In this document: piece after piece, positions 4,857 through 5,069 of the stretch
How positions within the stretch are numbered: position 1 is the first letter of the stretch
Layout of the letters: every line of letters starts with the position of its first letter
NCBI GenBank assembly: GCA_027027675.1
Contig: JALVKT010000066.1
Span: 1-5,069 of the forward strand
Origin: Thermofilaceae archaeon
Lineage (GTDB): Archaea; Thermoproteota; Thermoprotei; Thermofilales; Thermofilaceae
Direction of reading: 5' to 3'
Length of the DNA: 5,069 bases
Notes under the pieces: generated by a model
The model's input: only the letters and a program-made list of their open reading frames with translations
Database searches by the model: none
Told to the model about the DNA's origin: nothing
Position numbers and translations under genes: made by a program

Positions 4857-5069
4857 CTACTCTGAAACCAGCCCGGCCTTCTTCAAAGCCTCCCTCAAAG
4901 TGACGCCTGGCTCCACGCGGACAACCCTAAGGCCAGCCGCTTCTGCGGCCTGCGCCGCGTTTACCCCGAGCCCCGGCGCCACCACCACCTCCGCGCCTGT
5001 GCCGAGCACCCATTCCACCAGGCCCGGCCCAGCCCCTCCCGGAGCCGCCATATACGGGTTCTGAACCAC
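4857..5069 (-). CDS. NifX/NifB-type dinitrogenase iron-molybdenum cofactor domain protein (partial, 5' end outside window)
   Basis: The visible 70 C-terminal residues match the second half of the NifX/NafY/NifB C-terminal domain (dinitrogenase iron-molybdenum cofactor biosynthesis family). The segments are an NPY.....GGAGP stretch, the helix LVEWVLGTGAEVVVA, the G-x-N-A-x-x-A loop (GLGVNAAQAAEAAG), a strand RVVRVEPG and the closing TLREALKKAG helix. Such small RNase-H-like fold proteins bind Fe-S or FeMo-type clusters or precursors. In non-diazotrophs they occur as free-standing proteins of roughly 100-130 residues whose role is poorly known. The GTG at the very edge (5069-5067) is probably internal, not the start, because the domain's first half is missing. 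The gene converges on the unknown membrane protein and shares its terminator-like palindrome. The family call is strong; a role in nitrogen fixation is not implied. Confidence 0.88.
   Translation of the reverse strand: MVQNPYMAAPGGAGPGLVEWVLGTGAEVVVAPGLGVNAAQAAEAAGLRVVRVEPGVTLREALKKAGLVSE

Noticed and set aside
4091..4903. Long + strand frame overlapping the unknown membrane protein.
   Set aside because: The peptide is Arg/His/Pro/Gly-rich with no hydrophobic pattern, a shadow frame of the membrane protein, and it runs on into the convergent gene.

Overview
The window looks like a GC-rich hyperthermophilic archaeon, most likely from the Thermoproteota (Crenarchaeota). Arg is often AGG and Ile often ATA, GTG starts are common, and the internal ribosome sites are GGTGA-type. 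Several genes have an AT-rich box about 26 bp upstream of the start codon, as in leaderless archaeal transcripts. The genus cannot be fixed from the sequence alone.

Layout from left to right: (1) the 3' tail of an unrecognised + strand gene (to 134), joined by an ATGA overlap to a + strand membrane zinc-protease-like gene of the DUF3267 family (131-745). (2) A minus-strand iron-sulfur block: sufB (686-1903), overlapped at its 5' end by sufC (1884-2606). The 3' end of sufB overlaps the 3' end of the protease gene tail to tail by 60 bp. (3) A minus-strand 12-helix major facilitator transporter (2640-3851), 33 bp upstream of sufC and in the same orientation. (4) A divergent control region of about 220 bp (3852-4070). 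It holds a promoter for the transporter, a very strong G-quadruplex-type G tract, an imperfect dyad, and a weaker promoter for the next gene. (5) A + strand polytopic membrane protein of unknown function (4071-4835). (6) A short A6GCT6 palindrome that can act as a terminator in both directions. (7) The 3' part of a minus-strand NifX/NifB-type domain gene running off the right edge (4857-5069).

The best-understood theme is Fe-S cluster assembly. SufC (ATPase) and SufB (scaffold) form the complete core of the two-gene minimal SUF-like system found in many anaerobic archaea; no sufD, sufS, sufE or sufU is seen in this window. The NifX-like domain protein belongs to a family tied to Fe-S or FeMo cofactor handling and lies about 2.2 kb from sufC. 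The transporter and the unknown membrane protein share a control region, but nothing in their sequences links them to Fe-S metabolism. No CRISPR array, rRNA, tRNA, insertion sequence or integrase was seen.
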